From NCBI RefSeq assembly GCF_003590835.1, contig NZ_QYUQ01000002.1, positions 1,240,001 through 1,304,000 on the forward strand: DNA of 64,000 bases. Reading direction: 5' to 3'. The notes beneath the pieces are model-generated. The model worked only from the letters and a program-made list of their open reading frames with translations. It was not told the DNA's origin and searched no databases. Positions 56,746-64,000 of this stretch are shown piece by piece (positions within the stretch are counted from its first letter, which is position 1; the number at the start of each line of letters is the position of its first letter). Both the position numbers and the translations under genes were made by a program. Source of the DNA: Noviherbaspirillum sedimenti. GTDB taxonomy: Bacteria > Pseudomonadota > Gammaproteobacteria > Burkholderiales > Burkholderiaceae_D.

Positions 56746-57822
56746 TCACACCCGCAGCGCACGACTCCCCTGGCTTGCCAGATGATGCAGCACGCGGCCC
56801 GGCAGCTCGGCCAGGGCGGCCACCTCATCGGCGGCACCGACGGCAATTGCTTCGCGCGGCATGCCGAACACGACGCAACTGGCCTCATCCTGGGCCAGAT
56901 TGTAAGCCCCGGCATGCTTCATTTCCAGCATGCCTTGCGCGCCATCCTTGCCCATGCCGGTCAGGATCACGCCAACCGCATTCTTGCCGGCGCAGACGGC
57001 AGCCGAGCGGAACAACACGTCCACCGACGGGCGGTGCCGATTCACCGGCGGCCCCTGGTCCAGGCGCGTGACATAATTGGCGCCGCTACGCGCCAGCAGC
57101 AAGTGCGAGTGTCCCGGCGCGATGTAGGCGTGCCCCGGCAGGATGCGCTCGTCACCGGCGGCTTCCGACACCGAGATCCGGCACAGCGAATCGAGCCGTT
57201 TGGCGAAGGAGCGTGTAAACCCCTCCGGCATGTGCTGGGTGATCAGGATGCCCGGGCAATCCGACGGCATCTGCAGCAGGAAATCCTTGATGGCCTCGGT
57301 GCCGCCGGTGGAAGCGCCGATGATGATCAGCTTTTCGCTACTGGTCAGGGGATTGCGCAACAGCGGCAGACCCGCAGGCGCATGCGCGCTGCCGGCGGGT
57401 GCACGTGGCGCCGCTGCCTTGACGCGGGCGCGCGACGCCGTGCGGATCTTCTCGGTGATCAGTTCCGTATATTCCAGCATGCCATGCTGGATCGATATCT
57501 TCGGCTTGGTGACGAAATCCACCGCCCCCAGTTCCAGCGCACGCATGGTAATTTCCGAGCCGCGTTCGGTCAGCGACGACACCATCACCACCGGCATGGG
57601 CCGCAGGCGCATCAGCTTTTCGAGAAAATCCAGGCCATCCATCTTCGGCATTTCGACGTCCAGCGTCAGCACGTCCGGATGGGTCTGCTTGATCAACTCG
57701 CGCGCCACCAGCGGGTCGGGCGCCGCCCCCACCACCTCCATGTCGGGCTGGCTGTTGATGATCTCCTTCATCACGCTGCGGATCAACGCCGAATCATCGA
57801 CGATCAGGACTTTCGTTTTCAT
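56746..57822 (-). CDS. cheB: Chemotaxis methylesterase/glutaminase CheB (module 1)
   Basis: 358 residues: receiver with D55 ([19 protein letters not shown]), linker ~135-160, esterase with Ser in GASTGG, His in [10 protein letters not shown] and Asp in GMGKDGAQG. The start is ATG 57822 (MKTKVLIV); an in-frame GTG at 57837 lacks a good ribosome site. Preceded by cheD and cheR in the classical betaproteobacterial order. Confidence 0.97.
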   Translation of the reverse strand: MKTKVLIVDDSALIRSVMKEIINSQPDMEVVGAAPDPLVARELIKQTHPDVLTLDVEMPKMDGLDFLEKLMRLRPMPVVMVSSLTERGSEITMRALELGAVDFVTKPKISIQHGMLEYTELITEKIRTASRARVKAAAPRAPAGSAHAPAGLPLLRNPLTSSEKLIIIGASTGGTEAIKDFLLQMPSDCPGILITQHMPEGFTRSFAKRLDSLCRISVSEAAGDERILPGHAYIAPGHSHLLLARSGANYVTRLDQGPPVNRHRPSVDVLFRSAAVCAGKNAVGVILTGMGKDGAQGMLEMKHAGAYNLAQDEASCVVFGMPREAIAVGAADEVAALAELPGRVLHHLASQGSRALRV

Positions 57823-57862
57823 GCCTTGAATCTCCACACCTTGTGCACCGCCCAGCCGCCTC

Positions 57863-58471
57863 TCACGAGAACAGTTCGATGTCGCCCGCCACCGGCTTCG
57901 ACTGCAGGCGGTGAGCGTAATCCTGCTCGCGATTGACCAGGGTATTGTTATTGAGTTGCTTGAGCTTCTTGACCAGCACCTTGCCGCTGCGCGGAAAATA
58001 ATAAACCTTGCGCGGATGAATGTCGTTCAGATCCTCGGCGACGATGCGGATCCCTTCGGCCTTGAGAAAGTCGCGCACGAACTGGGCATTGCGCTCGCCG
58101 ACATTGATGGCGACAAAGCCGGGCAACACGTTACCGCCACCAAACACCTTGGCTTCGAGGTTTTCGCGGCGCGCCCCGGCCTTGAGCAGATCGTTGATCA
58201 GCACTTCCATGGCATAGGCGCCATAGCGCATGGAGGCCGACACGGGGCCGTCCTCGCTTTTGCCGTCGGGTAGCATGAAGTGGTTCATGCCGCCGATGCC
58301 GCTGACACGGTCGCGGATGCAGGCCGCCACGCACGAGCCCAGCACCGTGACGATCATCATGTCCTTGGGCGTGACGAAATATTCTCCCGGCAGTATCTTC
58401 GCTGCATCGCAATCGAAGGTACGGTCGTAGTAAATATTCTTGGCGAACTGCTCGAGGTTGGCGTTACTCAT
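57863..58471 (-). CDS. cheD: Chemoreceptor glutamine deamidase CheD
   Basis: 202 residues. Catalytic Cys in [13 protein letters not shown] and His in [29 protein letters not shown] block conserved. Deamidates receptor glutamines and, in some species, is modulated by CheY-P/CheC. Overlaps cheR by 4 bases. Confidence 0.97.
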   Translation of the reverse strand: MSNANLEQFAKNIYYDRTFDCDAAKILPGEYFVTPKDMMIVTVLGSCVAACIRDRVSGIGGMNHFMLPDGKSEDGPVSASMRYGAYAMEVLINDLLKAGARRENLEAKVFGGGNVLPGFVAINVGERNAQFVRDFLKAEGIRIVAEDLNDIHPRKVYYFPRSGKVLVKKLKQLNNNTLVNREQDYAHRLQSKPVAGDIELFS

Positions 58472-59352
58472 GGCTTGCTGCCCGCCAGTTCGTAGACGGT
58501 CTTGCCGCGCAGCCGAAACAGATCGGAAACGTACAGGAAATTTTCCGAATGCCCGGCGAACAGCAAGCCATCAGGCTTCATCAACGGCGCAAACCGCGCC
58601 AGTATCTTGCCCTGGGTCGGCTTGTCGAAATAAATCATCACGTTGCGGCAAAAAATGGCATCGAACGGACCGGAAATCGGCCAGTGCTCCGACAACAGGT
58701 TCAGGCGCTTGAACGTCACCAGCGCGCGCAATTCATCGCGCACCCGCACCATGCCGGCCTGGGCGCCCTTGCCTTTCAGGAAGAAACGCTTGACCCGTTC
58801 GGGCGCCATGCGCTCGATGCGGTCCGTGCTGTAGACTCCCTGTTCGCCGGTGGCGAGCACATTGGTATCGATATCGGTGGCGATCACCCGCGCCGGCGGA
58901 TTCATGCTGCCATAAGCCTCGCACAGGGTCATCGCAATCGAATACGGCTCCTCCCCGGTGGAACTGGCGGAACACCAGATCGTCACCGGCTCCTTGCGGG
59001 CCGCCACATGCTCGGCCAGCAGGGGGAAATGATGCGCCTCGCGGAAAAACGAGGTCAGGTTGGTGGTCAGCGCATTGGTGAAGGCTTCCCATTCGGCGCT
59101 GTCGGCATGGCGGTCGAGCTGGTCCAGATAAATGGCGAAGGACGACACACCGGTCGCGCGCAGGCGGCGCGCCAGGCGGCTGTAGACCATTTCCTGCTTG
59201 CTATCGGCCAGTGCGATCCCGGCCTTGCGATAAATCATGGCGCGCACGCGCTCGAAGTCACGCACGGTAAACTCGAATTCCTTGGCGGCTTCCATCCTGC
59301 CGGCAGCCGCCAGCAAAACGCCAGAACCATTATTCGCAATCGCCATGCTCAT
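58468..59352 (-). CDS. cheR: Chemotaxis methyltransferase CheR (module 1)
   Basis: 294 residues with NLTSFFREAHHFPLLAEHV, SAM site [19 protein letters not shown] and FDAIFCRNVMIYFDKPTQG. Probably tethers to the DWEEF tail of the adjacent MCP. Possible starts are 59352 and 59346. Confidence 0.97.
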   Translation of the reverse strand: MSMAIANNGSGVLLAAAGRMEAAKEFEFTVRDFERVRAMIYRKAGIALADSKQEMVYSRLARRLRATGVSSFAIYLDQLDRHADSAEWEAFTNALTTNLTSFFREAHHFPLLAEHVAARKEPVTIWCSASSTGEEPYSIAMTLCEAYGSMNPPARVIATDIDTNVLATGEQGVYSTDRIERMAPERVKRFFLKGKGAQAGMVRVRDELRALVTFKRLNLLSEHWPISGPFDAIFCRNVMIYFDKPTQGKILARFAPLMKPDGLLFAGHSENFLYVSDLFRLRGKTVYELAGSKP

Positions 59353-59380
59353 TGCTCGCCTGCGATTCCGTCAACCGACA

Positions 59381-61117
59381 TCAAAATTCTTCCCAGTCGT
59401 CGCCGTTGCCACTGGCATTGACGGGCTTGACGGCTTTCGGCGCGACCGGCGCCGGTTTCAGCGCCACCTCCCGCGTTGCCGGCTGCGCAGGCGGCAGCTT
59501 TCTGGCTGCCTTTGGCGCCGCTAGCGCGCTGGACGGCGCCGAGGACACGGCACGAACGCGACCTTGCGCCTTGCCGATGTTCAGCTTGAAAATCGCCACT
59601 GCCTTGGCCAGCGCTGCCGCCTGGTCCTGCATGCTCTGCGCCGCCGCCGCTGCCTGCTCCACCAGTGAGGAATTCTGCTGCGTCATTTCATCCATCTGTG
59701 CAATGGCGCGATTGACTTCCTCGATGCCGCTGCTCTGTTCCTGGCTGGCGGCGGTAATCTCGGCCATGATGTCGGCCACGTGCTTGACCGAGCTGACGAT
59801 CTCGTCCATGGTCTTGCCGGCATCATCAACCAGCTTGGCACCGGCATCAACCCGTTCCACCGAGTCGCCGATCAGCGACTTGATCTCCTTGGCGGCGCCA
59901 GCCGAACGCTGCGCCAGGCTGCGCACTTCCGCCGCCACCACGGCGAAGCCACGGCCCTGCTCACCGGCGCGCGCTGCTTCCACGGCAGCGTTCAAGGCCA
60001 AAATATTGGTCTGAAAGGCAATGCTGTCAATGACCCCGATGATGTCAACGATCTTGCGCGAGCTATCCTTGATCGAGCCCATGGTCTCGACCACCTGGCC
60101 GACCACCTGGCCGCCCTTGACCGCATAATCCGACGCCGACACCACCAGCAGGTTGGCCTGACGGGCATTGTCGGCATTCTGCTTGACGGTGGTGGTCAGT
60201 TCTTCCATTGACGATGCGGTCTGTTCCAGCGAGCTGGCCTGCGACTCGGTACGTGCCGACAGATCGGCGTTGCCGGAGGCGATCTGGCGCGTACCGACGC
60301 CGATGGTGTCGATCGCCGTCAGCACCTGGCCCACGGTGTGGGCCAGGCTATCGTTCATGTCGCGCAAGGCGACCAGCAACTGGCCGGTCTCGTCGCGCGC
60401 ATCGGTGGCAAACGACTGCGTGAGGTCGCCCTCGGCCACGCTTTTGGCGATCTTGACGGCTTCCTCCAGCGGCCGCGAGATCGCGGCAACCAGCCAGTAC
60501 GCCATGAACAGGCCGATCAGCAAACCGCCGACCAGCGCCGCCAGCGAGACATTGCGTACCAGGATGTAAAGCTCCTGGCCGCTGGTAAATTCGCTCTGGG
60601 CGGTGTCCCGTTGATGCCGGATCAGCGCATCCACGCCTTGCTCCAGCGGTTGATAGTGCCGGCTCAGCGTCCCCTGCATGATTTCCAGCGCCTGCACCGG
60701 ATTCTGGCTGCGCAGGGCGGCAATCGCCGGCTTCAGCCCTTCGTCGACAAACTTGCCGCGCGCTTCGGCGAAGCTGTCGGCCAGGCGTCGCTCCTCCGGA
60801 TTCCTGACGGCGCCGATATAGGTATTCCAGTTGCCATTGACCTCGACGATGCGTTGTTCGACCTCGCCGATCCGGCTCGCAACCAGCTCGGGACTGCCAT
60901 TGACCGCCTCTGCCAGCGCCAGGCGGTTGCGGTCGATCGCCCGCACGATCAGGTCCAGCTGTGCCAGCGGCACCAGGCGATCCTGGTACATCGACTTGAG
61001 CGCATTGTTGAAGTGATTCAGGCTGCCCAGGCCGACGACGCCGCCGCCGATCAGCGACAATGACAGAAAGCCGATGACGAAAATCAGGCGCGAGCGGATG
61101 GAAATATTATTGAACAT
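59381..61117 (-). CDS. Methyl-accepting chemotaxis protein with CheR/CheB tether (module 1)
   Basis: 578-residue Tar/Tsr-type receptor. Transmembrane helix 1 ~10-30, periplasmic four-helix bundle, helix 2 ~190-212, HAMP, signalling hairpin ([20 protein letters not shown]). The C-terminus has an Ala/Pro-rich ~55-residue linker ending in DWEEF, an NWETF-type pentapeptide that tethers CheR and CheB. ATG 61117 has GGAG at good spacing; TTG 61123 is rejected. Confidence 0.97.
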   Translation of the reverse strand: MFNNISIRSRLIFVIGFLSLSLIGGGVVGLGSLNHFNNALKSMYQDRLVPLAQLDLIVRAIDRNRLALAEAVNGSPELVASRIGEVEQRIVEVNGNWNTYIGAVRNPEERRLADSFAEARGKFVDEGLKPAIAALRSQNPVQALEIMQGTLSRHYQPLEQGVDALIRHQRDTAQSEFTSGQELYILVRNVSLAALVGGLLIGLFMAYWLVAAISRPLEEAVKIAKSVAEGDLTQSFATDARDETGQLLVALRDMNDSLAHTVGQVLTAIDTIGVGTRQIASGNADLSARTESQASSLEQTASSMEELTTTVKQNADNARQANLLVVSASDYAVKGGQVVGQVVETMGSIKDSSRKIVDIIGVIDSIAFQTNILALNAAVEAARAGEQGRGFAVVAAEVRSLAQRSAGAAKEIKSLIGDSVERVDAGAKLVDDAGKTMDEIVSSVKHVADIMAEITAASQEQSSGIEEVNRAIAQMDEMTQQNSSLVEQAAAAAQSMQDQAAALAKAVAIFKLNIGKAQGRVRAVSSAPSSALAAPKAARKLPPAQPATREVALKPAPVAPKAVKPVNASGNGDDWEEF

Positions 61118-61193
61118 TGGCAAACTCCGAACTACTTGAGGATATGCAGCGCAGGCAAGCGGCCGGGCGGCAGCAGGCCGCCCGGCCCTTCGC

Positions 61194-61706
61194 CTACGCG
61201 GCGATCTTGTCGATCAGGCCCATTTCGGCGCTCGACATCAGCTTGTCGATATCGATCAGGATCAGCATGCGTTCATCCAGCGTGCCCAGGCCGATCAGGT
61301 AATCGGTATTGAAGGCCGTGCCCATTTCCGGCGCCGCCTTGATCTGCCCGGCATTCAGCGTGATCACATCCGACACGCTGTCGACCACCATGCCGACGAT
61401 ACGTCCGGCGATGTTGAGGATGATCACCACGGTGAACTGGTCGTAGGTCGGCTCGCCCAGGTTGAACTTGATGCGCATGTCGACGATCGGCACGATGATG
61501 CCGCGCAGGTTGATCACGCCCTTGACGAATTCAGGCGCGTTGGCAATCCGCGTGACCGCCTCGTAACCGCGGATTTCCTGCACTTTCAGGATATCGATCC
61601 CGTACTCTTCCTTGCCCAGGGTGAAGGCGAGAAATTCGTTGCCGGCGATTTCCGCAGCGGCTTTGTCAGCGCTGGAAAATCCCCTGTTCTGGTCTGCTGG
61701 ATGCAT
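61194..61706 (-). CDS. cheW: Chemotaxis coupling protein CheW (module 1)
   Basis: 170 residues. CheW core: [40 protein letters not shown] and the C-terminal [10 protein letters not shown]. Ten bases after cheA. Confidence 0.97.
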   Translation of the reverse strand: MHPADQNRGFSSADKAAAEIAGNEFLAFTLGKEEYGIDILKVQEIRGYEAVTRIANAPEFVKGVINLRGIIVPIVDMRIKFNLGEPTYDQFTVVIILNIAGRIVGMVVDSVSDVITLNAGQIKAAPEMGTAFNTDYLIGLGTLDERMLILIDIDKLMSSAEMGLIDKIAA

Positions 61707-61716
61707 GGCTTGGTCC

Positions 61717-63981
61717 TTATTCTGTATAAATGGATTCGTCGTTCAATTGGCGGCTGGAGCGCAGCAGCGCGGCGACATCGACGATCAGGGAAACGCCACC
61801 GTCGCCCAGGATCGTCGCGCCGGAAATTCCCGCCACCTTGCGGTAATTCGATTCGAGGTTTTTCACCACCACCTGCTGCTGGCCGACCAGTTCGTCGACA
61901 AACAGCGCCGCCTTTCTGCCGTCGGACTCGAGGATCACCACGATGCCCTCGGACGGTTCGGTGCAGGCCGAGTCGATGCCAAACATCTGGTACAGCGGAA
62001 TCAGCGGCAGGTAGTCGCCGCGCACCTTGATGACCCGACCGCTGCCGCTGATTTCCTTGATGTCGAGCGCGCGCGGCTGCAGCGATTCAACCACATACGC
62101 CAGCGGCAGGATATAAATTTCCGGACCGACCTTGATCGACATGCCGTCCAGGATCGCCAGGGTCAGTGGCAGCGAGATCGAAATGGTGGTGCCGAAGCCG
62201 CGCAGCGAACGTATCTCGACCAGGCCGCCCATCGCTTCGATGTTGCGCTTGACCACGTCCATGCCGACGCCGCGGCCGGAAACATCGGTGACCGTTTCGG
62301 CGGTGGAAAAACCGGGCGCGAAGATCATTTGCCAGACTTCCGCGTCCGGCATCGCATCCGACACCGGCAGCCCCTGCTGGCGCGCCTTGTCCAGAATCCT
62401 GCTGCGGTTCAGCCCGCCGCCGTCATCGGAGACTTCGATGATGATGTTGCCACCCTGGTGCGCGGCCGACAGCGACAGCCGCCCGGTCTCGCTTTTTCCC
62501 GCGGCGGCGCGCACCTCCGGCATCTCGATGCCGTGGTCGATGCTGTTCCTGACCAGGTGGGTCAAGGGGTCGACGATGCGTTCGATCAAGCCCTTGTCCA
62601 GTTCGGTCGCCGCGCCATGGGTGACGAACTCGACCTTCTTGCCCAGTTTGCCGGCCAGATCGCGCACCATGCGCGGAAAACGCGAAAACACGTAATCCAT
62701 CGGCATCATACGGATCGACATCACCGCCTCCTGCAGGTCGCGCGTATTGCGGGTCAGCTGGCTGACGCTATTCAACAGGCGCTCGTGCAGCATCGGATCG
62801 AGCGAGTCGACCCGCTGTTCGATCATCGCCTGCGTGATCACCAGTTCGCCGACCAGGTTGATCAGCTGATCGACCTTTTCGATACCGACCCGGATCGAGG
62901 TGGAGGCTTCATTGTGCGCGACAGCCGGCTTGTCGGCATCGCGCCTGGGCGCCGGCTTCCTGGCGGCAGCAGTGGTGGCATGCTCGGCGACCGGGTCGGC
63001 CTCGACGGCGGCCTTATCCGGCGCATCGCCGTGCTTGCTGGCCCCGGCGGCGGCCGGCTGCGTCCCGCCGTTCGGCACAAACGGCGCGAAGAACCCGTAA
63101 CCCTGGGCGTTTTCCTGCTCAGTCTGTCCAATCGAGGTTTGCAGCGGTTCAAAAAATCCGTAACCCTGCGCATTCTCCGCTTCCTTCTGCGCGATGGCCG
63201 ACTGCAAGGGCTCAAAAAAACCGTAACCCTGCGCATCCTCTGCGCTCCGCGCAGGCGCCGGCAGCGGCTCGAAAACGCCATAGCGCTGCGCGTCCTCGAC
63301 GCTCGCCGCAGCTTCCGTGGTGATTTTCAGCTCGGACGGCTCCATGATGAACGAACAGATCGCCACAATGGATTCGGCGCTGTCCTCGGTATCCAGTACG
63401 AATACGCCACGACCGTCCGGCAGCCGCGACTCGCTGATTGTGCCGAGCAGGCCGAGTTCGCCGGCCAGCGCCTTGATGTCACGCTCGGGCAACGCCGGTA
63501 ATTCGATGCGGTAGCAATGCCTGCCTGCCGCCGCCGCGGGAGCCGCATTCAGGGGCGCGACGGCACCCGGCGGCGCCGGCACTCTGGCGCTGCCCTGCTG
63601 CGCCAGCGACTGCAGGGTGGCGCGCATGGCGACGACCTGCTCCTGATCCACCGCGGCGCCATGGCGGTGGCCATCGAGCTGCATCTTGAGGATATCCTTG
63701 GCAGCCAGGAAGGCATCGACGTGCTCGCCGGTCAGGGCCATTTCGCCCTTGCGAATGCGGTCGAGCAGGGTTTCCAGGACATGCGTGACTTCGGTCAGGT
63801 CGGTGATGCCGAAAGTGCCGGCGCCGCCCTTGATCGAATGGGCGGCGCGAAAAATCGCGTTCAGGTCTTCCGGCTCGGGCTGGGCGACGTCGATGGCCAG
63901 GAGCAGCCTTTCCATTTCCGCCAGGAGTTCTTCAGTTTCTTCGAAGAACACCTGAAAGAACTGGCTCATATCAACAGTCAT
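61717..63981 (-). CDS. cheA: Chemotaxis histidine kinase CheA with fourfold linker repeat (module 1)
   Basis: 754 residues. P1 with H48 ([14 protein letters not shown]), P2-like region ~155-220, long linker, P3 ~375-435, P4 ([30 protein letters not shown]), P5 to the end. The P2-P3 linker carries four copies of AQGYGFF (first variant AQRYGVF) at residues 231, 250, 271 and 292, the last three followed by EPL/APF. Its ATG is 19 bases from the window edge, so its promoter and upstream neighbours are outside. Confidence 0.97.
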   Translation of the reverse strand: MTVDMSQFFQVFFEETEELLAEMERLLLAIDVAQPEPEDLNAIFRAAHSIKGGAGTFGITDLTEVTHVLETLLDRIRKGEMALTGEHVDAFLAAKDILKMQLDGHRHGAAVDQEQVVAMRATLQSLAQQGSARVPAPPGAVAPLNAAPAAAAGRHCYRIELPALPERDIKALAGELGLLGTISESRLPDGRGVFVLDTEDSAESIVAICSFIMEPSELKITTEAAASVEDAQRYGVFEPLPAPARSAEDAQGYGFFEPLQSAIAQKEAENAQGYGFFEPLQTSIGQTEQENAQGYGFFAPFVPNGGTQPAAAGASKHGDAPDKAAVEADPVAEHATTAAARKPAPRRDADKPAVAHNEASTSIRVGIEKVDQLINLVGELVITQAMIEQRVDSLDPMLHERLLNSVSQLTRNTRDLQEAVMSIRMMPMDYVFSRFPRMVRDLAGKLGKKVEFVTHGAATELDKGLIERIVDPLTHLVRNSIDHGIEMPEVRAAAGKSETGRLSLSAAHQGGNIIIEVSDDGGGLNRSRILDKARQQGLPVSDAMPDAEVWQMIFAPGFSTAETVTDVSGRGVGMDVVKRNIEAMGGLVEIRSLRGFGTTISISLPLTLAILDGMSIKVGPEIYILPLAYVVESLQPRALDIKEISGSGRVIKVRGDYLPLIPLYQMFGIDSACTEPSEGIVVILESDGRKAALFVDELVGQQQVVVKNLESNYRKVAGISGATILGDGGVSLIVDVAALLRSSRQLNDESIYTE
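63067..63300 (-). repeat. Tandem repeat encoding the CheA AQGYGFF linker
   Basis: Four in-frame units, 57, 63 and 63 bases apart (cores at 63271-63291, 63214-63234, 63151-63171, 63088-63108). Each encodes A-Q-G/R-Y-G-F/V-F. Codon choice differs slightly between copies, so the repeat is not very recent and the peptide seems to be what is conserved. Confidence 0.88.
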
Positions 63982-64000
63982 TGTCAGACTCCATAATCAC

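Noticed and set aside
61612..63501. Long plus-strand open frame (629 codons) opposite cheA
   Set aside because: Antisense shadow of the module-1 cheA and cheW genes.

Overview
The window is almost entirely a flagellar and chemotaxis super-cluster from a GC-rich betaproteobacterium. Gene content and order (fliC-flaG-fliDST, fliE divergent from fliFGHIJK-fliLMNOPQR, flgBCDEFGHIJKL with divergent flgAMN, flhB-flhA-flhF-flhG-fliA-motCD, and a cheA-W-MCP-R-D-B-Y block) suggest Burkholderiales, most like the Oxalobacteraceae (Janthinobacterium/Massilia type). That placement is inferred from protein style and synteny, not from a database search. No rRNA, tRNA, CRISPR array, insertion sequence or phage gene was seen.

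Layout. 1-8.9 kb (+): end of a GGDEF protein, then flagellin, FlaG, filament cap FliD, chaperones FliS and FliT, a FliK-like protein, a small FlhB-C-terminus paralogue and a YcgR-type PilZ brake. 8.9-20.3 kb: fliE (-), then the hook-basal-body/export run fliF to fliR (+). 20.3-32.5 kb (-): an HD-GYP protein, then flgL back to flgB. 32.6-34.4 kb (+): flgA, flgM, flgN. 34.4-37.6 kb (-): a molybdate module modABC-modE with a ModE-type operator, lying inside the flagellar cluster. 37.6-45.6 kb (-): stator motCD, sigma-28 fliA, flhG, flhF, flhA, flhB. 45.8-54.3 kb (-): a complete chemotaxis module (MCP-like protein, cheY, STAS, cheA, MCP, cheW, cheR, cheB). 54.5 kb (+): a small XRE regulator. 55-64 kb (-): EAL-HDOD protein, cheY, then the classical cheB-cheD-cheR-MCP-cheW-cheA block.

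How it works together. FlhDC-type master regulators are not in the window. FliA (sigma-28) and its antagonist FlgM are, and five good FliA promoters (TAAA-N15-GCCGATAA type) can be read before fliC, fliD, flgK, flgA and flgM. Cyclic-di-GMP appears repeatedly: a GGDEF protein with an I-site, a PilZ brake, an HD-GYP protein, a degenerate EAL-HDOD protein, and one CheA with a tandem motif resembling the MshEN c-di-GMP-binding module.

Most notable: (1) the extra chemotaxis module lies where cheZ is normally expected between cheY and flhB, and no cheZ is visible; (2) the module's first gene encodes a transducer-like protein whose C-terminus carries a CheZ-like D-x3-Q signature and an acidic DVTFF tail, so it may be a transducer-phosphatase hybrid; (3) the module's CheA has the MshEN-like pair; (4) the other CheA has a fourfold AQGYGFF linker repeat; (5) FlhG has lost its Walker A glycines.
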